Source of the DNA: Arthonia radiata
Taxonomy: Eukaryota > Ascomycota > Arthoniomycetes > Arthoniales > Arthoniaceae
NCBI GenBank assembly: GCA_002989075.1
Contig: PSQN01000005.1
Location: 1,873,241 to 1,937,240, forward strand
DNA length: 64,000 nt
Direction: 5' to 3'
The notes below the pieces were generated by a model. The model saw only the letters and a list, made by a program, of their open reading frames with translations, did not search any database and was not told the DNA's origin. Of the stretch, positions 7,880 to 20,400 are shown one piece after another. Each line of letters begins with the position of its first letter. Position 1 is the stretch's first letter. A program made the translations under genes and the position numbers.

Positions 7880-10653
7880 GCTGGCACGCTGAGCTCAGAG
7901 GTACGAAGAGTTGCAGGGAGAAAGGTGCGTGTTTTACATCTACATAGCGATGCTGACAAGCCCAAGTACATGTCGTCAGACCAAATACCACTTCCTCCAG
8001 TCCATGGGAGCGTAGAGGTCACACCCTTAAACCCCGTAGGCCGCCCATCCTTTCACGTCTTTCCTCACACTCTACCACGCGGCATGAATGATCTTACGAG
8101 AAATACGCCATAGGGGCTTCAAAAACTCACGCGTTTGCGCGCTACAATGCAGCCGGCAAAGACCACAGTATCACAACGACCAGCCGCCATTCTGATGAAG
8201 ATGAAGAGCACCAGCAAAAATGAGCACTGACAGCATCTCTGGAAGTACTTACGCCTGCTGAATGATGGTATGACTATGTGAATACGGCACGCAGTTGCAG
8301 TGATGCAGTGTGGGAGGTGCCCCCTCTTACGGTTGTCTTTGTCGTGGAACAGTCGTCGAAAGACCAGTGGACAGCCGTAAAAACAACATCTTCTTGCTTT
8401 TATACCCTCCGCCTGCTATGCTGAAGTGAGTTGAAGCTTGCCCAAATGGGGCCGCATAACGCTTTTCCTGGGTTCACTGAAGAGCAAATAATATTACCTC
8501 GATGGTCGTGCACCATGTTGTCTTATCACATCGTTGCGCGAGATTTGCGAAAACAAAGCAAGCCGATCCTGAAGGGGCTCGAGGAGCATTGATATGTGTC
8601 GGCGAAGTAGCTGAACGAGCTTCGTCGATTGCAGAACCATTGACGTTTGGGTGAGCTGCGTTCGGTGACGGTGCGATACAGGTGAAGGGCATCAGCGTCT
8701 CTTGCCTTATTGGGTGCGTGCAGCAGAACGCCTTCTGACCGCGGTGTGCGAACCGTCTGCGACGATTGGTTTTCATGGTCGCGACCCCTCGGTGACCTTG
8801 TAATGTCGGTCCGGACTCTCTGATATAGGGTTCATTGATCTTCCGAACTCGACGGTTGTGCAATATCAACACCCTTCTTCAACTGTGTTACTAGAGTAAG
8901 TTACTGGCGTTCTGTGAGAGTCGACCGCAGATTGATAGTCTGTACCAGGCGTTCTGCTCTCGGATCACCTAGATAACCAGACCATGCACTTTATGAGGTA
9001 GCAAAGACGGAATTGAGTGACCGCAGGGGTAGACAAGTCTACCTTCTCGCTCAATGGAGCTTTGTTGGTCGTTACGCCGTCGCTGCAAATATTGTTGGCT
9101 TTGGCGATGCTTCTGAGTGCATGGACGTTATCATCGTTCTCCGGAGTCGTGTTCACATGTGTTGAATTAATTCCACTGCAGGTAGACGGAGCTTCAGATG
9201 GGCAGCGCATAAGGATGGCCCCTCAAATCCGAAGAATTGGCAAGCTCATCGCCTTTGTGCTCCTATGTGAGGAGCATGCTGACTCCTACGCAGCGTCGTA
9301 CCTATAAGCTGAGCACCTGTGCGCAAGTGGATCAAGGGGTATCTGCAAGGCGGCAGTCCTACACATCAAGAAGGTATAAAGTCTCATGCGAGCACGAAAG
9401 ATTGTTGGCATTCGTTATAGAGCATTACAATGTTCGAGGAAGACGAGATTGTTAGTACGCCGGGGGTCTCAAACTCACGATAATGAATCAAGATGGATTC
9501 ATAGTCGCTCTAGCAGTAAGTCTCCATCTCGGCGCCAGCGGTGTTGTTAATAGGTTGCAAGGTGAAGAATATCATCGCTCTCGCACTTCCGATGGCGTTG
9601 CGTCCAATGGTTGACACTTTACGGAGGCAGCTAAAGATTGTGTAGATGTGTGCACGTGTGCAACTAGCAACCCCTGACGCGGATGGATCGGAGAGCTCAT
9701 CACCTTGATCCCCTTCAATGAGTAGCATGCTAAGTCCTATACATTATCCATTCATACCCGTCAATGCGCGAGCACACTTAGCGTGCACGAGTAATCAGTC
9801 TGCGCATCAAAAAGGTATAAAGTCATACGCCAGCCGAATAATGGCTGGCAGCAACTTGTAAACATCGGGATGTTCAAGACTAGATCTTTGACGACATGCC
9901 AGGGGCTCAAGACCCACCGGTACGAATTTGACTGACAGAAAGGAGCCTCTGCAACTGTTAGGCCAATGTTGCTGAGTTTGGCGATATCGCTCATCATCGC
10001 TGGAAGATGAAAAATAGCACTGCTCTTACATATTCTGACACACGGAAGGCGTCCAAGACAGCCTGTGAGTATGTAGCCCCTCAGTACCGTCAGGCGCATC
10101 TTCAAGCTCTCATCCTCATTTACCATTGATGAGGAACGATGAGACCTGCACAACGTCTGCTTTATACCTGGCCAGGCGCGTGCGGACCCAGGCACTTTGG
10201 ACGGTGGTACAGTCTTGTGTGGCAACAAGCTATAGCCTACTTAATGTTGGGTACCGCGGTCAGGTTGTGGAGTTTGCAGTATGTGAGATCTAGACAGGAA
10301 CTTCGTGAGGGAGTGCAAATGACACGAGTATGAAGCGACCTATATCAACAAGCTTGTGCAGCGCTTTGTCTGAGGGCATTGGCGAGTGTGTAGGATTGCG
10401 AGACGATGGATATCATTACGGTGATGTGTCCATCGGGGTCAGCTCGCTTTCTTCTCCACTGTCCTCTTGAAGAAATTACCTTTGAGGTGGCGTACGTCTG
10501 AGCGTAACCCCCTTTCTGCACGTGTTCATTCAACTTCCATTTCCATTTTGCCGGTGCTTGCTAGAGGCTTGCTGGGTTCTATACGGCGTCTTATCAATGT
10601 CGCTCCTGCGCATGCGAACCTGGCGATATTTGCCAATTACTCACGCTGAATGC
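7880..10653. other. Gene-free stretch of normal composition; left part of old tandem array
   Basis: No frame here has a recognisable domain or a convincing exon structure. GC content is like the flanks, so RIP has not acted visibly. From about 8,113 on, a diverged unit recurs (see the array entry). The first 230 bp should hold the glucokinase 3' UTR. Confidence 0.6.
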
Positions 10654-11427
10654 CGGCAAACATCTCTGGTATACATCCAAATTTCGGAAATTTCTTTGAT
10701 ATACCGATATTATTAGTAGTATCCCGCATATACCTTTAGAGTATATCTCTAATTTAGGCAATTTTGCTGTATATATATATTTACCCTAGTATACATTAAG
10801 GGTACGTAGAGCTAAGTATGGCTAAAACTTGTCTATATACAATACTACCTAAGTACTCTCTATAGAGATACTATATACAATTTAAGTTTGTTTTTTATTA
10901 TAATAAGTATAGAAGAAAGCCCTTAAAAAGGGTAATATAGAGTAATAGAAACTATATTATATAATATTATTTAGTTTATAGAGATATACAATAAGAAGCG
11001 CTAAGTATATAGAGCTATACAGCTATAGAGCTTTATAAAACTAAGATTTACTTATATATAATACTAGTATTCTATATAGAAATACTATACGTAATTTAAG
11101 TTTATTTTTTATTATAATAAGTATAAAAAAAGCTCTTAGAAAGGGCTCTATAGTATAGTAGCTTTTATTAAAATATAACGTTATTTAAGTAGTATAGGCT
11201 CTATTATTAATATATAGTATATAAAGGGTGTTAAGCTTCAGTTCATATAACAGCTAAGAATCTTTAATAGGTAAATGTACCTTAATGTATACTAGAGTAA
11301 ATAGAAATATACAGCAAAATTACCTAAATTAGAGATATATCTTAAATATATATGCGGGATACTACTAATTTTATCGGTATATTAAAGAGATTTCCAAAAT
11401 TTGGATGTATACCAGAGATGTTTGCCG
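10654..11427. mobile_element. Mutator-like MITE (774 bp) with ~148-bp TIRs
   Basis: Terminal inverted repeats 10654-10801 and 11279-11427 pair almost throughout, starting CGGCAAACATCTCTGGTATA. The exact 10-bp target duplication CGCTGAATGC lies at 10644-10653 and 11428-11437. Long TIRs with a 9-11 bp duplication are the mark of Mutator-like elements. There is no transposase frame, so it is non-autonomous. Differences between the two arms are mostly C/T or G/A. The core carries a duplicated ~120-bp unit (about 10,820-10,935 and 11,040-11,150). Confidence 0.85.
10820..11150. repeat. Internal duplicated unit of the MITE
   Basis: The stretches 10,820-10,935 and 11,040-11,150 match closely, sharing the AATTTAAGTTTGTTTTTTAT-like string and an AAGTATA...AAAGC tail, offset by about 215 bp in the same orientation. 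Confidence 0.6.
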
Positions 11428-14400
11428 CGCTGAATGCAAACACTAAAACAGTCGCATGCAAGCACCGACTGTATTGTAGTCCAAGGTTCAACGACGTCTC
11501 GATAGGTGCTATGAAGATCTCTACCGGTTAGGGGATCAAGACTGGAACCACGAATCAAGATTGCTTGAAAGGCTCTGTAGCCGTGTGTATTGGTCTTTGA
11601 GGTAGGGATTTGTGTTTATGATATGAAGAATGAATAGCATCAGTATCTTGCCTGCGTCTCCCCTTGCTTTCGACTCTTATAGTTACCCGCTCCACAATGT
11701 CGCTGCAGTAGCATAGTTGACAACATATAACCCCTGAGCAGCTTCGCCATTACTGCTTCCGCGGCGTCGTCGTGCCCAGTGATGGTAACAAGTCTGGCCG
11801 CGGTGTAGTATATACATCCTTCCGCTCGCCAGGCTAAAGCTTGTCGTGGGCCTTGTTTGTTAGCCGCCGACCCTAGGATTTTGGAGGTGGTGTTGCCTTC
11901 GATGATTTGGAGATACAACGCTGGTACTGAGTTATAGACGTAGCCAAAGGTGTAAAGCGATCTTCCACCTCTTTGTAGGGGCTTAGGACTCAGAGTTTGC
12001 AAGGATAAGCCAAGCTCTGTATCAGCGGACTTTGCTGCGGTATCTCTCTTGGTGTCTGTATCGAGGCTGGCGCGATATTTATTATTCCACGGGTAATGGT
12101 CATTGGCGCTCGTAGATATCGCGTAGCGATGCGTTCAACGTTCAATTTGTACGCAAGCAACAGTCATTGTAGATAGCATGAGATCAAACATATCCCCTCT
12201 GGAAGCTCATCCTAGCCTCATTTTTCTACCTCGCTCTTCTTTGACGATGAGGAATATGCGTTGTGGGTAATATGCATCACTCGCTCGTTACGCTAGGACT
12301 GAAACTAAGTCATATCTATAAACAGCTGGCACTGATCCTATACAGTGATTTTAACTTCTACAGGTCTAAGGTAGGGAGTTTTCGCAGAGGTTGTAAGAGT
12401 CGCAGCATGCAACAATGCCAGCAACATACATACATGGGGACTCAAGACCGAGTATAAGCCAACTTGTCTCAACAGTATCTTCGGTGGGTTAAATTGGTCC
12501 CTAAGCTCAGCGGTATTGCTTACTCCGGCTTGGATAATAATTGCCATCATTCTCAGTTACTGTGTTGCGCGGATGTCTTTGCTTTATTGTCAAAGGTTAA
12601 TATGATACGCAAGCAACAGTCATTCGCTCAGCTATGGTCCACTTTGCCAAGATACGGAAGGTGCTTCTCTTTATCAACTCCTATCTCGGTATACGGCCGT
12701 TTATACTCTTCACTTACGCCGCCAGGAGAAGTGCCAGGACTTGTAGTTGTATCGCTGGCTCTAGGCCTCTGTGCGGTGTTGCGTCGAACAGGTTGGGGCA
12801 TTATCTCAGCATTGAATCGTGGAAATCACGTTATGTGGAAAAACGACCGCGATTAAGTTGAAGGCATCATTCAGGGGCTAAAGCTCACGAGGATGCGCTG
12901 AGCTCGCAGCTTCGCAGCGGTATGTATACACCGTCAAGGTCAGCGGGGTTGCTATTGATTTGCACTTGCAAACATTATTATCATTGAATCGCGCTCCCCG
13001 CGTGCTCTATGTATATTGCTGCTTCCGCGGCATACTTACAGCAAAGACTCTTTATAAAGAAAGTTGGGGTGCCTCACGCCCCCCTGAAGCCGTTTACCTA
13101 GATTGGTCTATCAGCTCAATATACGTTGATCAAGCGAAGTCCCTGTTATGTAGCTCTTATGCATCTGCGAATTTGTATTCTGCATGTCTATTCGCTATGC
13201 AAGATTCGCGTTGTCGTACTCATTAGACTCTTGATGAAGTAGAGTGTCTGCCACGCCTGCGAAGTGAAAGTGGAGATGTCTGAGGGAGATGATATGCATT
13301 ACCATTGTGTTCGTGCGGGAGACAGTGTGGGCGGCGTTCATATTGATACTGATGACCCTGAAAACTGGATGCGTTGGTTCTTGGGAGGTTGATGGACTTG
13401 ACCATCCCCTGTCGAACATGAAACACTTGTCTTTCTAGGAACGTCCGTGCTAGCTTGTCGAAATCCAAGTCTTCTAGTCCAATACCTGAACCAAGGGTCC
13501 TCTTAGTCCTCCCACATTCGCATGTGAGAGGCAACTCAGGTACAGAGATGGCGCATCAATTGCTGTTACTCTTGGAAGTCTTCGTCTTACATTGTAGAAG
13601 CAGACCTCCCATTTCGAAGGGCCAAGTAAGGAAGATTGTGGAAGTCTCAACCTTCGCAGAAGCTCCTTTACTTCAAGAGAGTAGAGCAATCCAAGCTGTT
13701 TTTGCTAGCCTTGTACCAAAGTAAATCGGCGCTGACAGCCATCAGCTACAGTTCCTCCAAAAAAGCAACGCTTCGAAACGAGGTCTGAATGATTCGTAAA
13801 GAAACGCTTATCCCCCTGACCTGCTAGACTGTGAATGTATTGTGCCTTACGCTGTGTATAAGCGTAGATACTCTGACTGTGCATTACTTGTCCCTAGTAA
13901 AAGCTAGGCACTTGATCGTCCTTATACGACGTTAGCTCCGCATTACATCTAGCACTTTGTTTGGGCTGTCTGGTCTTTGACAACTTGAGGTGTAGCATTT
14001 AATATAGCACTACAGCACACCTGAGGGGATATCGATATCAAGCAGGTGAGGAGGCTCATGAATATTGCTTGCGTGGGCTTGAGCTCCGTACGAGATTAAT
14101 GCAGATAAGCACTGTCTGTTGTTAACGTAAGGATTGCAAGCTCGCAATATAGCAGCCTCTTCTGCATTGTCCCTCAGGTGTTCCTGAAGGTCTTTGGAAA
14201 CTTATAACTTGCTTGAAAATATTGCGGCAAGTTCTAATAGCTTTCATTGTTTCATCTTGCCATTGTAGCGGTAGCCCGACGCTGGGCGCAGGTAGGTGAG
14301 CTTACAGTCCCGTAAAGGTAAACATATGACTTATTCCTTGTAAAGCCGTCGCGATTGTGCAGGGCTGGCGTGGTCATCAGATTCGCAGGGCTTGCGCTTC

Positions 14401-16707
14401 TGGAGTAAAACTCTCCACAGGGGCGCGCTTCGCTGTTGTCGCTAATCGATCACTAAGCTGCTACAAGCTTGGGACAGCTAAAGAGCACCGGCCTTGCGCG
14501 ATAATCGTACGGTGTCGATGATCTCCATCGCGGCATGGTTTATGCAGCACGGCAAGCGCCACGAAGTCTTTAGGAGCGACTGTTCGCTCCCTTGTTCCTC
14601 AAGTGCCTCGTGAGACCCCTCATACCTCCAACTGCAAAGTTATGCTCTTGCGTCTTGTTGCCACATCAGACGCCACAGCTCTTTCGCTAAATAGATAGAA
14701 GTAAGCAGAGACGTGGAGCTTGAGTTATGCGACGTACGCCTTGCAGGCTCATCTCTTGAGTGATACCGCAAAAGACCACGGAGATTACTGCTATGGTCCT
14801 GCAATGTCAGAATACCGCTTTCGTCCAAAGGCAAGTCCACAAGGTTATTAAGGGGGCATGCTGGTGATTTTCCTCAACACCAGAACTACCGGGCAGATGT
14901 GTTCGCCTGGCTGCTAACTCTCAGCTCTGCTAGCGAACATTGTTATTATGTTTCTGCTTTGCACAAGAGACTGCTGGCAGTAAAGTCTTACTTGCAAGAT
15001 AGGTATTGACCTGCCCCCAACGCGATGACATCGAGCCGACACCATTAGATGCATTCGGAACTCTATGCAGCTATTATAAGCTTATGCGTTCTTGACCCTC
15101 AAGCACGTCTACGCTTCATGCGCAGGCGCCTCACAAATATAATTACCGTCAAGCAAGGCACGTGTTACGCTGATGGCGCCGTTCGATCTGCTCAAATATC
15201 AACACGATTGCACAGCGAGATTACCTCCCAACACAGCCAGCTCGACCTGGTTGCAGGCTGGTATTTAGGGGGTCCAGGGGACAATGGTCAAGTTTTTGTC
15301 TGAGATGTAATCAGACTTGGTACACTGTATTTCGCTGGACGCAGAGCGCGCAACGCACCCCAAATCATCATCTTCGGGTAGGACCTGAAATAATGCACAT
15401 CAGTACGATCTTCCGATTGCTGGAGATATGCAGCAGGACTGGCGGAGTGCAAGTTCTCCGCAACACAGAGTGGCTGTCGATTGGCGCCCCTTTTCAGATA
15501 TAGAGAGTTGCGAAAGCTCTCGAGAATGCACCTCTTCTTTGGCATCACTATACTGGTCAGTCTGCTCGCCCTCACCACTATGCGTAAGCATCTGCAGACT
15601 CGCAGCTGTAGGTTGATATTGACGCTCATCGGCGCTTACCCATTTGAGCGGAAGCATCGGCGAGGTGTGACATCGAGAACTGTTTGTTGTCTGCACATCA
15701 TCCCAGACGACACAGAGCACGTACCGCGCCTGGAGGCGAACGGGCAAAATGGTCAATCGAGGCGGCTTTTGCGTCCGTGCGATGCGCGCTCGGACATGTC
15801 TCGTCTTTGCGCGACAGGAGCAATTCCTGATGACCTGCGTCGTCTCTGCGGCGTGCGCAAGATCTTGACACCGTTTAATGCGAGTTGTTCGGAACTGGCT
15901 CTCACTTCTCCGTAACTCGATTAGCATGAAATGTCTGTCAGTGGTGCCCCTGTTCACGTCAAGCGGCTAGATCTCCATCTGACTTAATCTTTTGAAGCCT
16001 TCCGAGACGATACGATAATGCCACACCTGCTTCGATACCTAGATAACTCGCGTCATACAGACTGGCATGTGATGCCGAGATAGTGCGCAAGATGATAGCA
16101 GTCACGAACCATGTAACAGCAAGCACGCCGCTTATGCGAGGGAGAAGAACCGCTGCTTGGGAGCCCAAGGAATCAAAGGCGGTAGGGCAAGCTGAAGCGC
16201 TCTACGACTCCTTAGCGGGGGACTTGAGCAGAGAAGTCGCGGTCGAATTTGTAAAGCATCGCTCTTGCTAACGACTTTAAGCATCAGCGCGTACTCAGCA
16301 AGTAGCGAAGAGCAGCTGCTTGTATCGATGCGAGATTGTCGAGATCATCGACCATCCGGCCCTTTCGCTTATCTTGCCTTTGATCCGTAGTGCTGCATGT
16401 TGAGCTTGAAGAAGCTGTGAGTCTTCTTTCGGGACTGCCACATATGGTCGACCCGCTCACACCAAGATCTTCGATGGGTTGATGTGCGCAAACCGGGACG
16501 GATGAGGTATTTGAATGGGATTGTCCGAGTAGACAGATTTCGGTAACTGGTAACATTGTGTACCGACAGTTGACAACTTGACCTGATGCTAACGGACTGT
16601 GGTATCTGTTGCAAACAAGGGGTCGAAGCGATGGAGGTAGGCGACAGCCGAAAAGCGAGAGGTGAAAGGCTAGCTCATCTCTGTTAGGTGGCGGGATTTG
16701 CCAATTA
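11428..16707. other. Gene-free stretch of normal composition
   Basis: The first 1.9 kb continues the ~440-bp array. From about 13,300 to 16,700 I see no genes, tRNAs or clear repeats; frames up to 185 codons exist but lack ATG-led starts, motifs or plausible introns. Composition stays like the euchromatic flank up to the base where the AT-rich island starts. Confidence 0.55.
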
Positions 16708-16850
16708 GCGTATTCAGAACGTAAGCCATATAGCCCGAGCGTCCTAATTTCTTAGTAACTTACCGTAAATTTCTAGACTAGCTATTTATAACTATATTAT
16801 TGCTATCGCTCCTACTTTTTCTATCTACTTTTAGCTAAATTAAAGCTAGT
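16708..16850 (+). repeat. Left terminal inverted repeat of the island
   Basis: It pairs with 59,750-59,899. The outermost ~65 bp match with only transition-type differences, such as TATAGCCCGAG against TATGGCCCGAG; further in, the match is patchier. The inner limit is approximate. Confidence 0.8.
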
Positions 16851-16975
16851 TTTTTGTATATAGACCTCTAAATTAAGGTAGTAGTAATATTATATCTCCT
16901 AAATAAGTAAAATCTAGTATAAAGGGCGCGTATACCGCTATTACTAACGCTCAGCTAAAAAGCTCTAGTAATATT

Positions 16976-17483
16976 TATTGGAAATTAACCAACTAGCTGG
17001 TTAGCCGGAACCCTTAGGGGCCCGGAGTATCGGACAGGTCCTACCAGCTGTCTCGACCTAAAATAGAACAAGCCTTTTACCTAAAGGGTCGGGCCTAGTA
17101 GCCCGGGCTTAGGACAAAAAGGAGCATTGTACGACCCGTCCTAGACAGCTGGCCTATAGTTTAAGACAATACAGAATAAACTTAGAGACTAATAGTTTTA
17201 AATAGACAGAATTACTGTTTTATACAGTAAGTTACAGGTTATCTGGCCTCTATTAAAAGAACAGATATTTAGTAAGTTCTGTACGGACCGCTAGACTTAG
17301 ATATATAAGTTAAGATTCCTTTAGAGAATTCTAGCTAATAAGACAGACAATATAATAATAGCTTCTCCTTGCTATTAAGTATTGTACCTATATTAAGCCT
17401 AAGTATTATATTAGTTTTAAGCTAGTCTCGTCTTTCTACTCTTTATAGTAGTATTCTTCTTCTTTCCTACTACCTTTTTGATA
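16976..17483 (+). repeat. 5' LTR of Copia element
   Basis: It matches 21882-22389 over its full length; differences are mainly C/T and G/A. Confidence 0.93.
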
Positions 17484-20400
17484 GGTTATAAGCTCGGGTT
17501 AGCACCAATTCCTTTTAAATTTTCTTTTTAGAAAATATTTCCTCTACGACACCTATCGGCACCTCTAAACGATTCTATTACCAATCGACTCTAAATTTTT
17601 AGTTCAATTTAACTATTAGAACAGAATTTCCTTTTTTTTCGGAAATCTCTGACTATATATTCGGCTATAGACTCCTCTTATAAGATTTCTAAACTCAGGG
17701 GCTCGACTAATTGGAATATTTGGTCGATTCGAATAAAGGCTCTTTTAACTGAAAAGGGCTACGGTAATGTTATAATCCCCTTTTCCGGCTATTTAGCTAG
17801 AGATATTACTAAAGCTAGCCGCTAGAAACGATCGACAAGGGCAGCAGCCCTTATTCGACTAACTCTAGAAGACGGTCCTCTTATTTAAATAAAGGGGATC
17901 TATAACTCTCTAGAGCTTTAGAATAGTTTAAAAAGGTTATACGAATCAAAAGGTTTTAGTTCCGAGTTTCTAATTTGTAAGGAGCTCTTTAGCACTATAC
18001 TTAGTAAGGTAAAAAACCTTAAGCTTTACCTTGCTAAAATTAAACAATTAATGGACAATTTAGTAATCTAAGGACTAGCACTATCTAACAAGGTAGTAGC
18101 TGCCTACGTTCTTTACAATCTAACCTCCGAATACAAGCATACGGTGGCTATTATTAGCTAAAGCTACCGGCAAACGACTAGCGATATAAGTTTACAGGAC
18201 TTATTTAGTTAACTTATAGACGAGTCTCGCCGAATTTACGGTAGTACTCTAGTAGAAAAGATTTTTACTGTAATAGACAATAAATCGACGCAAAGGACCG
18301 GAGAACAATTAAAATCTCTAAGTAAAAACTAAGAAAAATGCCCCTTTTGCAACAAAAAGGGGCATAAACCGGCAACTTGTTGGAAAAAATATCCAAATCT
18401 CCGGCCAAATTTCAATAAAAGCTCTAAAAACACCGATTTTTCAATGTTTTCTGTACATAGTTCCAACCTATAAGAAGAACAATGCTTTATAGTATTACTA
18501 AACAGAGTTAATTATTCTACTAATTCTTAAATCCTCGATATAAGCTTAATAAGCTATATTTACTCAAATATTAACCTTCTAACAGATATCCGGCCAACTA
18601 ACCGAATTATTTGTTGAAGAGGGGGAAAGTTAATTCGAGCCTTTTAGATAGGCAAAGCAAAACTAATCTTTAAGAATAAAACAATTGTTCTAGATAAAGT
18701 TTTGTTTGTTAAGGAATTTAGAATTAACCTTCTAAGCTTTAATAAGCTTAGAAAAAGGGGAGGTAAGGTAACTCTTGGCTAAAATAAGCTAAAAGTTAAT
18801 TGAGCCGGACAACTAACTACCGAGGAGCGGTATATTAACGGCCTAATAGTAATAGAAGCTCAGACTATTAATACAGTCCGATCTCTCTACACTATTTCTT
18901 CGAAAACTGACCTTTGACATCAACGGATAAGATATATAGGCGAAAACGCCTTAAAACAGCTTAAAAAGGTTGCCCTAGAAACAGATTATTCGGACAAATT
19001 AGAAGATAATTACTAAATTTGCTTCGAAGCAAAGGCAACGGCTAAAGTTAGTTAAAAAACTCTAAACAAATCGGCTAATTATTTAGAAAAAGTCTACTTA
19101 AATATTTGCAGGCTAATTGTACCGCAAACCCCTTCTAAAGGTTAATTATTTACTAGCTTTATAGACAATTAAACCCGGTATACGACTACCGAGGTACTAT
19201 AGTCTAAAGATTAGGTTTTCGACGCACTATTTATCTATATTACTTAAAAAGAAACGCAGTCCGAGCATTCTTTTAAAAGACTATACTTAAACAACGCAAA
19301 AGAATACTAGGAAGGCCGGGTAAAATAGCTTCTAGAACAAAAAGAAGCTATTCTAACGATATCCATACTATATACTTTTTAGCAAAACGAACGAGCCGAA
19401 CGCTTTAACCGAACAATTGTTAGTAAAGTTCGAGCAATACTTTATACCGCCGGGCTACTCCAGATATATTAGGGTAAAGCGCTAAAAGCAGCTACCTATA
19501 TTTATAACAGGACCCCTTATACCGGATTGCTAGGGTTTATTACCCCGTACGAAGCAAAATACGGCAAAAAACCGGATGTCAGTACTATTAAAATCTAGAG
19601 CTTAGTTACTTATCTTAAAGAACCTGAATCAAAAAAGCTAGACGCTAGAGCAACTGTCTATATCCTTATAGGCTACAGATTGAACTAATATAAGCTCTTA
19701 GACCCCAATAATCGGAAGGTTTACTAGGAGAGAGACGTCTACGTTCAAAAAGGAAAATTTATTTGTAACCTACGAAGATCTACAGTTAATCGATTAACCG
19801 AGAGTATTTCTAAAGAGCTTGAAGAACAACTAGAAGTTAAGTTTAAAAATAAGCTAAATTTAACCGCTAGATCTTAAGATAATAGGGAGATACCTCTTAA
19901 TAAAGAAGGAAGTCCTTTATACGAGAAATAATATACCTTCCCTATATTTTAACAACTAGCGGACGAATCTAGATAAGAACTATACTAATCTAAAGCTCTA
20001 AACGAGTCTAACCTTTCTACCGAGTTAGATTATAGAAGTACCGAAGACCCCGGCCGAACAGACACCGATTACGCCCAGAAAATAGATTTTATATACAAAA
20101 ACGCTAACAAAATTTAGTTTAACAAGTTTTACAATAATCTAGAACAATACGCTAAACAGGCCTTAGTCGCAGTTACTAAAGAGCCTACTAATTTAAAAGA
20201 AATAAGGGTATCTAAGGATTAGCCTTCTTAGCTAGACACAATATAGTCGGAGCTTAAAGAGCTAGCTAACTAAGAAACCTAGATATTAATCGAGCTGCCG
20301 CCGGGTAGAAAGGCGCTAAAAGGGCGCTAGATACTAAAGATTAAGTACCCTCCAGAGGGCGAGCCGATTTTTAAAGTCCGCTAGATAGCTAAGGGCTGTT

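Larger units (their letters stand above)
8113..13310. repeat. Strongly diverged tandem array, period about 440 bp
   Basis: A block that begins with a GGGGCTCAAGACTCACG-like string recurs at 8113, 8574, 9026, 9463, 9902, 11531, 11978, 12436 and 12874, that is at steps of 461, 452, 437, 439, then 447, 458 and 438. The gap 9902-11531 equals two units once the 784 bp of the inserted MITE and its duplication are removed. Within units other anchors keep their offset: an ATCATCG-like string at about +100, AAGCTCATC...GAGGA at about +202 to +231, and TATAAA at about +340 to +350 (9373, 9813, 12314). A 19-bp exact direct repeat lies at 12150-12168 and 12606-12624. Some units (8113, 8574, 11531) rest on one anchor only. 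No coding role is seen. Confidence 0.55.

Noticed and set aside
11640-12002. 120-codon minus-strand frame
   Set aside because: Lies within the diverged tandem array and has no counterpart in the other units.
15400-15957. 185-codon minus-strand frame
   Set aside because: Begins with a non-ATG codon, no domain, Cys/Arg-rich mixture typical of chance.
7880-16707. tRNA genes in the gene-free region
   Set aside because: GTTCGA/GTTCAA-like strings occur, but without matching stems or A-box sequences.
16708-16710. PiggyBac-type TTAA duplication at the island ends
   Set aside because: Flanks read TTA and TAA, but TTAA is not present on both sides; only TA is shared as a direct repeat.
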